A stretch of DNA of 64,000 nt from Cognatishimia sp. SS12. Its GTDB lineage: Bacteria; Pseudomonadota; Alphaproteobacteria; Rhodobacterales; Rhodobacteraceae. The stretch spans positions 62,001 to 126,000 of the forward strand of contig NZ_JAQNCZ010000002.1 of the NCBI RefSeq assembly GCF_028369055.1, in the 5' to 3' direction. The position numbers and the translations under genes are program-made. Below the pieces are notes generated by a model. That model saw nothing but the letters and a program-made list of their open reading frames with translations. It did no database searches and was not told where the DNA came from. This document shows, piece after piece, positions 55,472 through 63,319 of this stretch; position 1 is the first letter of the stretch; each line of letters opens with the position of its first letter.

Positions 55472-56238
55472 CCTGTAACCACTACTCCGCCATCCACAAC
55501 GAGGGCCTGACCAGTCATCATCTTGCTTGCGTCCGACGCCAGGAAAAGCGTCGCGCCGACGATATCTTCGGGCCCCAAAGTATCTTTGAGACACTGGCGG
55601 CCAAGATGTTCGTCGAGCGCCTCGGGCGTAACCCAAAGCTCTTTCTGCTTGTCCGTAAGGACCCAGCCCGGTGCCAATGCGTTGACACGGATCTTGTCCG
55701 GACCAAATTCGCGCGCCAGGCTTCGGGTCATGCCATTGAGGCCCGAGTTGGCAGTTGTATAGGCCGGATAGCCCGCGTTGCCCATCATATACGATATGGA
55801 TGTGAAATTCACAATGGTACCGCTACCAGCGGCTTTCATTCCCGCCACAACCTCTTGGCAGGCAAAGAAATAAGCCTTGAGATTGATCGCCTGAGACCAG
55901 TCCCAGAACTCTTCTGTCACCTCGTCGGTGCTGTGGCGTTTGTCGTTGGCTGCGTTGTTGATCAGCGCGGTCACAGGGCCATGCGCCGCAGAGGCCTGCT
56001 GAATGGCGGCCTTAAGCGCCGGGATATCGGTGATATCGCATTTGATGAACAACGGACGATTGCCGTGTTTCTGTTCCATCTCATCGCAAAACGCGGTGCT
56101 GTCTGAGCGCTGTACAAAGGCGACATTGGCCCCCTGCTCCAAAAAGCCCTCGGTCAGGAAGGCACCGATGCCAGCCCCGCCGCCGGTGATGAAGACAGAT
56201 TTGCCCTTCAGGTCATGAAATGTTGCATTGATCGACAT
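55468..56238 (-). CDS. SDR-family sugar dehydrogenase, probable galactose 1-dehydrogenase
   Basis: A 256-residue short-chain dehydrogenase. The NAD(P) motif TGGGAGIG is at residues 18-25, INNAAN at 93-98 and the catalytic Ser in FTSIS near 147-149. The usual YxxxK is YTTAN here (Tyr160, Asn164), so the Lys that lowers the Tyr pKa is missing. From its neighbours (lactonase, dehydratase, dgoK, dgoA) it should oxidise galactose to the lactone. It overlaps the dehydratase stop by one base. Confidence 0.85.
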   Translation of the reverse strand: MSINATFHDLKGKSVFITGGGAGIGAFLTEGFLEQGANVAFVQRSDSTAFCDEMEQKHGNRPLFIKCDITDIPALKAAIQQASAAHGPVTALINNAANDKRHSTDEVTEEFWDWSQAINLKAYFFACQEVVAGMKAAGSGTIVNFTSISYMMGNAGYPAYTTANSGLNGMTRSLAREFGPDKIRVNALAPGWVLTDKQKELWVTPEALDEHLGRQCLKDTLGPEDIVGATLFLASDASKMMTGQALVVDGGVVVTG

Positions 56239-57947
56239 CAGTGGCTCTCCCTCGTCACTGGGCGGGTGTCTTTCCCCACCAAAAAGTCCAGATCGGCCCC
56301 TTTATCCGCCTGCAATACGTGATCGACGTACATTTTGGCGTATCCACGGGTGTAATACGGTTCCGGCGCAACCCAGGCTGCACGCCGTTTTTCAAGCTCT
56401 TCTTCAGAGACCAGCAATTCCAGAACCCCGGTCGAAGCCGAGATTTTGATGCGGTCGCCGGTCTGCACCAAGGCAATCGGCCCGCCTGCCGTCGCTTCGG
56501 GGGCGACGTGCAAAATGACCGTCCCAAACGCGGTGCCCGACATGCGCGCATCAGATACGCGCACGATATCGCGCACGCCCTCTTTGGCCAGTTTGGCCGG
56601 GATTGGCATGTCGCCGACCTCGGGCATGCCCGGATAGCCTTTGGGGCCGCAGTGTTTCAGCACCAGAATACTATCCTTCGTCACCGGCAAATCATCGCGG
56701 TCGATATTGGCTTTCAGCTCTTCGATGGTTTCAAACACATAGGCCTCGCCCTCGTGTTCCAGCAAATGATCGCTGGCCGCCGATGGCTTCACAATCGCCC
56801 CATTGGGGGCAATGTTGCCGCGCAACACACGCAGGCCCGCGGCTGGCTTGCGCGGTTCATCATAGCTGAAGATCACATCACGATTGTAACACTCGGCCTC
56901 GGCGTAATAATGCGAGATATCTTTGCCCATTACGGTATTGGCCGCGCGCAGTTTGTGGCTCACTTCCTTGAGCACCACAGGCACGCCCCCCGCATAGCAG
57001 AAATCTTCCATCAGGTATTTGCCGGACGGCATGCAGTTGACCAGCAGCGGGATCTCTCCACCGATCTCGAAGTCTTCCATGGTCAGGTCGATGCCCACAC
57101 GGCCCGCCAGCGCCAGCAGATGCACCACCGCATTGGTCGAGCCACCCAGCGCGGCATTGGCGACAATGGCGTTTTCAAAATTTGCCTTGGTGAGAACATC
57201 AGACAGTTTCAGGTCCTCATCCACCATCTCAACGATGCGTTTGCCGGTCATATGCGCCAGCGCCATGCGCCGCGCATCGACCGCCGGCAAAGAGCCGTTC
57301 ATCGGCAAGGATAGCCCCATCGCTTCGGAGAGAGATGACATGGTTGAGGCGGTGCCCATGGTCATGCAGACCCCTTTGGAGCGGCTCATACCGGATTCGG
57401 TTGCCATGAAATCTTTCAGCGTCATTTCACCCGCTTTCACCGCGGTCGCAAATTTGCGTACGTCGGTGCCCGAGCCAAGATCGCGCCCCTTCCACTTGCC
57501 GTTCAGCATCGGGCCGGAGGACACAACGATGGTCGGCAGATCCACCGAGGCCGCGCCCATGAGTTGGCCCGGCGTGGTCTTGTCACACCCACCCAACAGA
57601 ACAACACCATCCATGCCATAGGCGCGGATCGATTCCTCGACATCCATCGCCAGCAGATTGCGGAACAACATGGCCGTGGGTTTCATCTGTGTTTCGCCCA
57701 GCGACATCACCGGAAATTCAACCGGAAACCCGCCAGCTTCCCAGACGCCCCGTTTGACCCCCTCGGCCAACTCGCGCAGGCCAGAGTTGCAGGGCGTCAG
57801 TTCGGACCAGGTGTTACAAATTCCGATGACCGGGCGACCGTCAAACGCATGATCTGGAAAGCCCTGGTTCTTCATCCAGCTGCGCCGGATGAAGCCATCT
57901 TTGTCCATCATGCCATACCAATTGCGATTGCGTCTTTCCTTGGTCAT
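56238..57947 (-). CDS. IlvD/EDD-family sugar-acid dehydratase, probable galactonate dehydratase
   Basis: A 569-residue iron-sulfur dehydratase. Cluster-type cysteines are Cys53 (SELTPCNSG), Cys121 (GGCDKTTPG) and Cys194 (KGVCMTMG). Their spacing (68 and 73) matches what I recall for L-arabinonate dehydratase of Rhizobium (Cys59, 127, 200), which also takes D-galactonate. IlvD itself would sit with branched-chain genes; here all neighbours are galactose genes, so galactonate is the likely substrate. It replaces the enolase-type DgoD of E. coli. The start at 57947 overlaps the alpha-galactosidase stop as ATGA. Confidence 0.9.
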   Translation of the reverse strand: MTKERRNRNWYGMMDKDGFIRRSWMKNQGFPDHAFDGRPVIGICNTWSELTPCNSGLRELAEGVKRGVWEAGGFPVEFPVMSLGETQMKPTAMLFRNLLAMDVEESIRAYGMDGVVLLGGCDKTTPGQLMGAASVDLPTIVVSSGPMLNGKWKGRDLGSGTDVRKFATAVKAGEMTLKDFMATESGMSRSKGVCMTMGTASTMSSLSEAMGLSLPMNGSLPAVDARRMALAHMTGKRIVEMVDEDLKLSDVLTKANFENAIVANAALGGSTNAVVHLLALAGRVGIDLTMEDFEIGGEIPLLVNCMPSGKYLMEDFCYAGGVPVVLKEVSHKLRAANTVMGKDISHYYAEAECYNRDVIFSYDEPRKPAAGLRVLRGNIAPNGAIVKPSAASDHLLEHEGEAYVFETIEELKANIDRDDLPVTKDSILVLKHCGPKGYPGMPEVGDMPIPAKLAKEGVRDIVRVSDARMSGTAFGTVILHVAPEATAGGPIALVQTGDRIKISASTGVLELLVSEEELEKRRAAWVAPEPYYTRGYAKMYVDHVLQADKGADLDFLVGKDTRPVTRESH

Positions 57948-60028
57948 AGCCGAGTTCCTTCGATCACCCACATAGTTCCGGGGAAGCTCCACGGCAGGGT
58001 CAGTCCGTGGTTCATCAGATAGGCCCCGCTGATTTCCAGTGCCTCGGACTTCAACAGCGGTGTCCCACGGGACAGCTCAGGTGCATCCGCCCGGTTCAAT
58101 AGCTCAATGCGATAGGTCGCGTCTGGTGTCAGCCGGGTCAGACGCAGCGGACGGGGCGCAATCTGCGCCGAGGTATCCGCCTTCCCGGCGAACACGACAA
58201 AGCGCCCGCCGCCTTCGGCCAGCTGCTGTTCGGCAATCACCGCCGGGTCTGGGCTGTCCAGTCGCAGGATGTCGGCGCGCAACGTCCAGTCCCGGTTGTC
58301 TTTCCACCATTGCGTGACATCCGTCAGAACCTGGATCTCATCTTCCGTCAACTCACGCGGGTCCATTTCAAACCCCATATGACGCTGTGCCGCGACCCAA
58401 GCCCGATAGCGAATATCAAACACGCGGCCAGAGGTATGACATTCACGCGGACCCACATGCGAGCCGGTCACAGCCATCGGCAAGAAAATCGCCGCATTGT
58501 GCTGCATGCGCAGACGCTCAAGCGCATCGTTGGAGTCCGACAGCCAGACACGGTGCGTGCGGCTGAGAATGCCAAAGTCGATGCGGCCACCGCCTGAGGC
58601 ACAGCTCTCGACCTCGACATGCGGGAACGCGGCGCGCAGACGGTCGATCAGCGCATAAGAGCCCCGGGTCTGCGCTGCATCCGGCATCGGCAGGACGCGG
58701 TTGTGATCCCATTTGATATATTCGATCTCGTGATCGCGCAGAATGGCCCCAATACGTTCAAACAGGAAATCGCGCACTTCAGGCAGCGCCATGTTCAGCG
58801 CCTTTTGCTGACGACCCAGGATCTGATCTTCGCCGCCCAGCGCCCATTCCGGGTGCGCGCGGTGAATGTTGGAATTCTCGTTGATCATTTCCGGCTCAAA
58901 CCAGATACCAAACCCCATGCCGAGGCTTTGCACATGGTCGATCAGCGGCTTTAGCCCATCCGGGTATTTGCGCGGGTCGACTTCCCAATCTGAAAGCGCC
59001 TGCGTGTCGTCATCCCGGTTGCCAAACCAGCCATCATCGAGCACAAAACGCTCCGCCCCAAGCTTGGCCGCGCGGTCCGCGATATCTTTCAGCTCTGGCA
59101 GGTTGTGGTTGAAATAGACCGCTTCCCAGCAATTGTAATGCACCGGGCGCTTCATCTCGCCGCCGGGCCAATCCACAACGCGATCGCGCAGATGGCGCTG
59201 GAATGCCACGGCGCAACCGTTGATTCCATCGTCAGAGAACATCGCGTAAAGCTTCGCGGTGCTGAAGCTTTTTTGTGCCGTCATCTCAACACGGGTTGCA
59301 TGGCCAAATTGAATCTGGCGACGCCCATCTGGCAATTCTTCGGCCGCCATGCGATGGCCACCGGACCAGCCGTAGTGGAAGGCATAGGCATGCCCACTGG
59401 CATTGGTTGCGCCACGGCAGGGCACGATCAGGCCGGGGAAATGTTCATGCCCGGTGCGCCCCGTGCGATTTTCACGATACCGCATACCGGCAGACCAAGG
59501 CGTGCGATTCATCTGGAATTCACCACACCAGCGGCCGGCGAAATCAATCATCTCGTCAGAAAACTGCGGGCCCGGGAATACGGGCGCAGACAACCAGTGA
59601 AGGTGCACGGGCTTTTCGCTCTGAACCGAGGCCTGCGCCTCGATTACATGCGTGAACGCATCAATGGTGAACGAGGCTGCGTAGGTCAGCGACAGGGATT
59701 TGTCGACAAAGGTCAACGTCAGGGCGTTGTCCTCTTCCTTGGCCTCTTGGAAACAGAATTTTGGCAGCAGCGGCGAACCGTCTGCGCCCCGGATACTCAT
59801 ACCCGGCTGCCCGGGGAACGTGCGCGTTGCCTCCGGACATATGGAAAGCTCTGGATTTTGGTCCAGCATCCCCCCTGTCACATCCAGCACTTGGGCTTGG
59901 TACAGGGTGGTTAGATTTTCGGAATCAGAAAGCCTTGGGCCCCAATAGACCACCTCAGCGAGGTGGTCATTTTGGGACCCAAGAACGAGCGTTTGACGCG
60001 AGTCATCAAGACGCCAGCATCGAATCAT
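57944..60028 (-). CDS. GH36 alpha-galactosidase
   Basis: A 694-residue alpha-galactosidase of family 36. The N-terminal beta-supersandwich is followed by a TIM barrel with FVLDDGWFGNRDDD and GIWFEPEMINENS. The nucleophile Asp441 is in EYIKWDHNR (usually KWDMNR) and the acid/base Asp is in WLSDSNDALERLR (498-501). No signal peptide is seen, so substrates such as melibiose, raffinose or galactosylglycerol would be cut after import. It overlaps the permease gene by four bases. Confidence 0.95.
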   Translation of the reverse strand: MIRCWRLDDSRQTLVLGSQNDHLAEVVYWGPRLSDSENLTTLYQAQVLDVTGGMLDQNPELSICPEATRTFPGQPGMSIRGADGSPLLPKFCFQEAKEEDNALTLTFVDKSLSLTYAASFTIDAFTHVIEAQASVQSEKPVHLHWLSAPVFPGPQFSDEMIDFAGRWCGEFQMNRTPWSAGMRYRENRTGRTGHEHFPGLIVPCRGATNASGHAYAFHYGWSGGHRMAAEELPDGRRQIQFGHATRVEMTAQKSFSTAKLYAMFSDDGINGCAVAFQRHLRDRVVDWPGGEMKRPVHYNCWEAVYFNHNLPELKDIADRAAKLGAERFVLDDGWFGNRDDDTQALSDWEVDPRKYPDGLKPLIDHVQSLGMGFGIWFEPEMINENSNIHRAHPEWALGGEDQILGRQQKALNMALPEVRDFLFERIGAILRDHEIEYIKWDHNRVLPMPDAAQTRGSYALIDRLRAAFPHVEVESCASGGGRIDFGILSRTHRVWLSDSNDALERLRMQHNAAIFLPMAVTGSHVGPRECHTSGRVFDIRYRAWVAAQRHMGFEMDPRELTEDEIQVLTDVTQWWKDNRDWTLRADILRLDSPDPAVIAEQQLAEGGGRFVVFAGKADTSAQIAPRPLRLTRLTPDATYRIELLNRADAPELSRGTPLLKSEALEISGAYLMNHGLTLPWSFPGTMWVIEGTRL

Positions 60029-60873
60029 TTAACGGCTCCTAAGGTGAGGCCTGCGATAAAGTGCTTTTGCATCAGGAAGAACATAGCAACCGGAGGCAAA
60101 GCGGCGACAATGGACCCCGCACTCATCAGGTGATACGCCGCACGATACTGAGCATTAAAGCTCGTGATCCCTGCGGTGACGGGCTGGCTTTCAGCCCCCT
60201 GCGTCAGCACGATTGCCCAAAAGAAATCGTTCCAGATGAAGGTAAAGATCAACACCGCCATGGCCGCAAGCGCGGGTTTCATGAGCGGGAGAACCACATA
60301 CCAGAAGATCCGCCATTCTGCGACACCTTCCACACGCGCCACCTCGATCAGATCGAAAGGCAGCGCCCGAATGAAGTTGCGCATGAACAGCGTACAGAAG
60401 CCGGTTTGGAACGCGATGTGGAAAAGTACAAGACCTGGAATGGTATTATACAGCCCCATATCCAACGTAATGTCCCGCACGGGCACCATGAGGATCTGAA
60501 ACGGCACAAAGTTGCCGGCCACGAACATGAAAAAGATCCAGAGGTTCGATTTGAACTTATAGATCCCAAGCGCAAATCCCGTCATGGACGACAGGACCAC
60601 ACAGCCGACCATGGTGGGCACCGTGATCAGGACCGAGTTCAACATGTAGCGCGGCATGTCCGAGGCAAAGAAGACCTTGCCATAGTTTTCCAGCAGCTCA
60701 AAAGACGTCGGCAGACCCCAGTAGTTACCCGTGGTGAAATCTGCATCCGGCTTGATGGAAAAGACCGCCACTGCAAGCAATGGCAGCAGCCACAGCACCA
60801 GGGCGATCGGCAGCAGCGCTTGATAGGTCAGCTGCCAGCTGCGGGAGGTTTTATCGATGGGTGTCGGAAACAT
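60025..60873 (-). CDS. MalG-type carbohydrate ABC transporter permease
   Basis: A 282-residue inner-membrane permease of the CUT1 sugar ABC family, with six predicted helices. The cytoplasmic EAA loop IEVARVEGVAEWRIFWYVVLPLMKPAL contacts the ATPase. It starts one base after the MalF-type permease stop; the open frame to 61056 upstream is a shadow of that gene. It partners the binding protein and the other permease in galactoside uptake. Confidence 0.94.
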   Translation of the reverse strand: MFPTPIDKTSRSWQLTYQALLPIALVLWLLPLLAVAVFSIKPDADFTTGNYWGLPTSFELLENYGKVFFASDMPRYMLNSVLITVPTMVGCVVLSSMTGFALGIYKFKSNLWIFFMFVAGNFVPFQILMVPVRDITLDMGLYNTIPGLVLFHIAFQTGFCTLFMRNFIRALPFDLIEVARVEGVAEWRIFWYVVLPLMKPALAAMAVLIFTFIWNDFFWAIVLTQGAESQPVTAGITSFNAQYRAAYHLMSAGSIVAALPPVAMFFLMQKHFIAGLTLGAVK

Positions 60874-60874
60874 A

Positions 60875-61792
60875 TCAACGGCCCCCTTTGTCGTCTTGGT
60901 ACATCGAGTACAGGAAGTACGCGATGAAGAAGAGCATGATGATGAAAAGGACAACGGCGATCGCCGCGCCATAGCCCATACGGAAACCATATTCAGACAG
61001 CGCCACTTCGAACATGTAGAACGACAGCACGCGGCTTTCGCCGAATGGACCGCCATTGGTCATGATCGAAATCAGGTCAAAGGACCGCAACGCACCGATG
61101 ATGGTCACAACAAAGGCAATAAAGGTCGCCGGCTTCAGCTGCGGCACGATGATGTGCCAAAGCATGCGCCACCCCTTTGCACCGTCAAGCCGCGCCGCTT
61201 CGATCTGTTCTGGATCAACCGCGTTCAGACCCGTCAGATACAGGATCATGCAATAGGCCGTCTGCGGCCAAAGGCCCGCAGCGATAATGCCGTAGGTCAC
61301 ATAGCGTTCATCGCCAAGAACATTCACCGGGTCGATCCCGAAGAGGCCGAGGAACTGGTTGAGCAAGCCGAAACTCGGATCATAAAACCAGGTGAACACC
61401 AGCCCAACGACAACCTGCGAAATAACGAATGGGAAAAAGAACAGCGCTTTGTAAAGTCGGATGCCCGTCACTTTTTGGTTGAGGAAAAGCGCAATCAGCA
61501 AGCCAGCCGGAATGGCCAAGAGATACAGGACCAGCCAGATCAGGTTGTTGCGCAAAGAAACGTAAAACGCATCATCCCAATACAATTCTTCATAGTTGCC
61601 AAGGCCAACCCAGGTCGCCTCGCCAAGCCCGTCCCAATCATAGAAAGAGACGCTGACAGAAGAGAAAATGGGATAAATTACGTAAAGCAGAAAGAACGCG
61701 ACGCCAGGAATTAGAAAGAGCCAAGGCGTTACGGCGATCTCATTCCGCTTGTACCACGACGATTGCGTCGGGGTCTCAGTGGATAAAGACAT
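60875..61792 (-). CDS. MalF-type carbohydrate ABC transporter permease
   Basis: A 305-residue CUT1 permease with about six transmembrane helices. The EAA loop EQIEAARLDGAKGWRMLWHIIVPQLKPA is near residue 200, and the N-terminal ITPWLFLIPGVAFFLLYVIYPIFSS helix is typical. It is separated from the binding-protein gene by 132 bases that include a terminator-like hairpin (61883-61914). This is a usual way to give more binding protein than permease. No ATPase gene is in the operon. Confidence 0.95.
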   Translation of the reverse strand: MSLSTETPTQSSWYKRNEIAVTPWLFLIPGVAFFLLYVIYPIFSSVSVSFYDWDGLGEATWVGLGNYEELYWDDAFYVSLRNNLIWLVLYLLAIPAGLLIALFLNQKVTGIRLYKALFFFPFVISQVVVGLVFTWFYDPSFGLLNQFLGLFGIDPVNVLGDERYVTYGIIAAGLWPQTAYCMILYLTGLNAVDPEQIEAARLDGAKGWRMLWHIIVPQLKPATFIAFVVTIIGALRSFDLISIMTNGGPFGESRVLSFYMFEVALSEYGFRMGYGAAIAVVLFIIMLFFIAYFLYSMYQDDKGGR

Positions 61793-61882
61793 GTCGATCT
61801 CCGATATAAAGGGGATTCGCGTCTCGTAAATCTGAGGCCGGAAAGTCTGGTGTGGGCCTGATGACGGCGCGAATTTTCAGAG

Positions 61883-61914
61883 AAAAAGGCGCAGCACGGC
61901 TGTGCTGCGCCTTT
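61883..61914 (-). terminator. attenuating terminator between binding protein and permeases
   Basis: A 13-base stem (AAAGGCGCAGCAC with GTGCTGCGCCTTT) around a four-base loop, followed by five T on the minus strand. It lies just after the binding-protein stop. Partial readthrough would favour high binding-protein levels. Confidence 0.85.
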
Positions 61915-61924
61915 CCAAGATGGA

Positions 61925-63190
61925 TTACTTGTAGATGCGCTTTGCGGCGCGATCCAAACGATCCAGGATCTTATCGAGGTTGTCAGGTTTCACCATGAAT
62001 TCCTGGAACCCTTCCATGGCGACCTTCGCCATTTCAGCAGGTGCATCACGGTCAAAGAACTGCGCAACACCGCCTGGGCTGTTTTGCGACAGCATGACAA
62101 AGCCTTCTTTCAGGAACTTGTCGTCATCCACAGAAGATTTCGCGTTCACAGGCAGCTGACCCAGGTTGTCCCCATTGTTGATGAGGGTCTGGTTGTCGGC
62201 AGAAACGACGAATTTCAAGAATTCTTTTGCCGCTTCTTTGTTCTGAGCGCCCGAAGGAATGTGGAAAGTATCGGTTGGCGCGTCTTCCGCCAGCTCCACA
62301 TCTGGGTTGATCGCTGGGAACTGATAGAAGTCCAGCTTGCTGTCATCCAGACCTGCATCACGGAGCGGTGCCACCGCGAAGTTACCCTTCAGAATTTCGA
62401 CCGCATCGCCTGAAACGAAGAACGGCAAAGATTCTTGCCAGCTATAGGCGGTGTGGTTGTCGATGAATGCGCCCATATCGAGCAGTTCGCGCCAGTTTGC
62501 AAAGGTCTTTGCCACGCCTTCGTCGGTCCATGGAATTTCGCCGCCGGTCAGCTTTGCGTGATAGTCATAGCCGTTGGTACGCATGTTCAGATAGTCAAAC
62601 CAACCACCTGTCGTCCAATAGTTCTTAGAGCCCAGCGCATAACATTTGCGGCCCGAATCCAAGATTGCCTGACAGTTAGACTTCATTTCTTCGAAGTTTG
62701 CTGGTTCGTTCAGGCCCAGCTCTTCGTAGATGTCTTTGCGATAGTAAACACCCCACTGATAATAGGTGTAGGGCACGCCCCACTGTTTGCCATCCAAAGT
62801 CATCGCACCTTTGGTGGATGCCAGATCTGCCAGCGTTGGGTCGGTCCAAACATCAGAGATGTCTTCGAACAGGCCCGCGTCAACATATGGCTTCATGCGG
62901 TTTGCCGCGTACCAGTTTGCAACGTCTGGCGCATTGGCTGTCAGGAAGTTGCGAATCTGCGTCTTGTAAGCTTCGCGATCAATCACTGTCAGTTCGATGT
63001 TCAGGTCGGGGTGCATTTCCCCAAACCGCTCAACCATGCCCTCCATAACGGCACGGGGTGCCGGGTTGGACATATCCGAGAAAATGACGAGATCGCCAGA
63101 CAGTTTAGCGTGGCTTTCAGCCCACGCGCCCGTAGTAAGGGCAACTGTCGCAGCAAGTGACGCCAAAACAGACTTCGATTTAAGGAACAT
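61925..63190 (-). CDS. extracellular sugar-binding protein of the galactoside ABC importer
   Basis: A 421-residue periplasmic solute-binding protein of the CUT1 type. The signal peptide (MFLKSKSVLASLAATVALTT, cleavage near AWA) precedes a mature start DLVIFSDMSNPAPRAVMEGM. WGVPYTYYQWGVYYRKDIYEELG and FHIPSGAQNKEAAKEFLKFV are family hallmarks. ATG 63190 has GGAGGA upstream. It is the first gene of the operon, with a TTGACA promoter and an inverted repeat upstream. The exact galactoside is unknown. Confidence 0.94.
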   Translation of the reverse strand: MFLKSKSVLASLAATVALTTGAWAESHAKLSGDLVIFSDMSNPAPRAVMEGMVERFGEMHPDLNIELTVIDREAYKTQIRNFLTANAPDVANWYAANRMKPYVDAGLFEDISDVWTDPTLADLASTKGAMTLDGKQWGVPYTYYQWGVYYRKDIYEELGLNEPANFEEMKSNCQAILDSGRKCYALGSKNYWTTGGWFDYLNMRTNGYDYHAKLTGGEIPWTDEGVAKTFANWRELLDMGAFIDNHTAYSWQESLPFFVSGDAVEILKGNFAVAPLRDAGLDDSKLDFYQFPAINPDVELAEDAPTDTFHIPSGAQNKEAAKEFLKFVVSADNQTLINNGDNLGQLPVNAKSSVDDDKFLKEGFVMLSQNSPGGVAQFFDRDAPAEMAKVAMEGFQEFMVKPDNLDKILDRLDRAAKRIYK

Positions 63191-63245
63191 GGTTTTCCTC
63201 CCCATTTAGGTTCCAAATATTGAGACCAAGTTTTAACTATTGAAA

Positions 63246-63274
63246 ACAATGAAACGTAGAAGTAACGTTGTCAA
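63246..63274 (-). promoter_or_regulatory. promoter of the galactoside operon
   Basis: On the minus strand a perfect -35 TTGACA (63269-63274) is 17 bases from a weak -10 CATTGT (63246-63251). A weak -10 fits a regulated promoter. The inverted repeat at 63253-63269 lies in the spacer. Confidence 0.5.
63253..63269. promoter_or_regulatory. candidate IclR operator
   Basis: AACGT-N7-ACGTT is a perfect dyad in the spacer between the -35 and -10 boxes. A wider GAAAC (63251-63255) and GTTTC (63278-63282) flank it. Its place fits repression by the adjacent IclR protein, an inference from position only. Confidence 0.4.
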
Positions 63275-63319
63275 CATGTTTCGGCGGCGGGGAAACGCCG
63301 GGACAGGGAGGAACATAGA

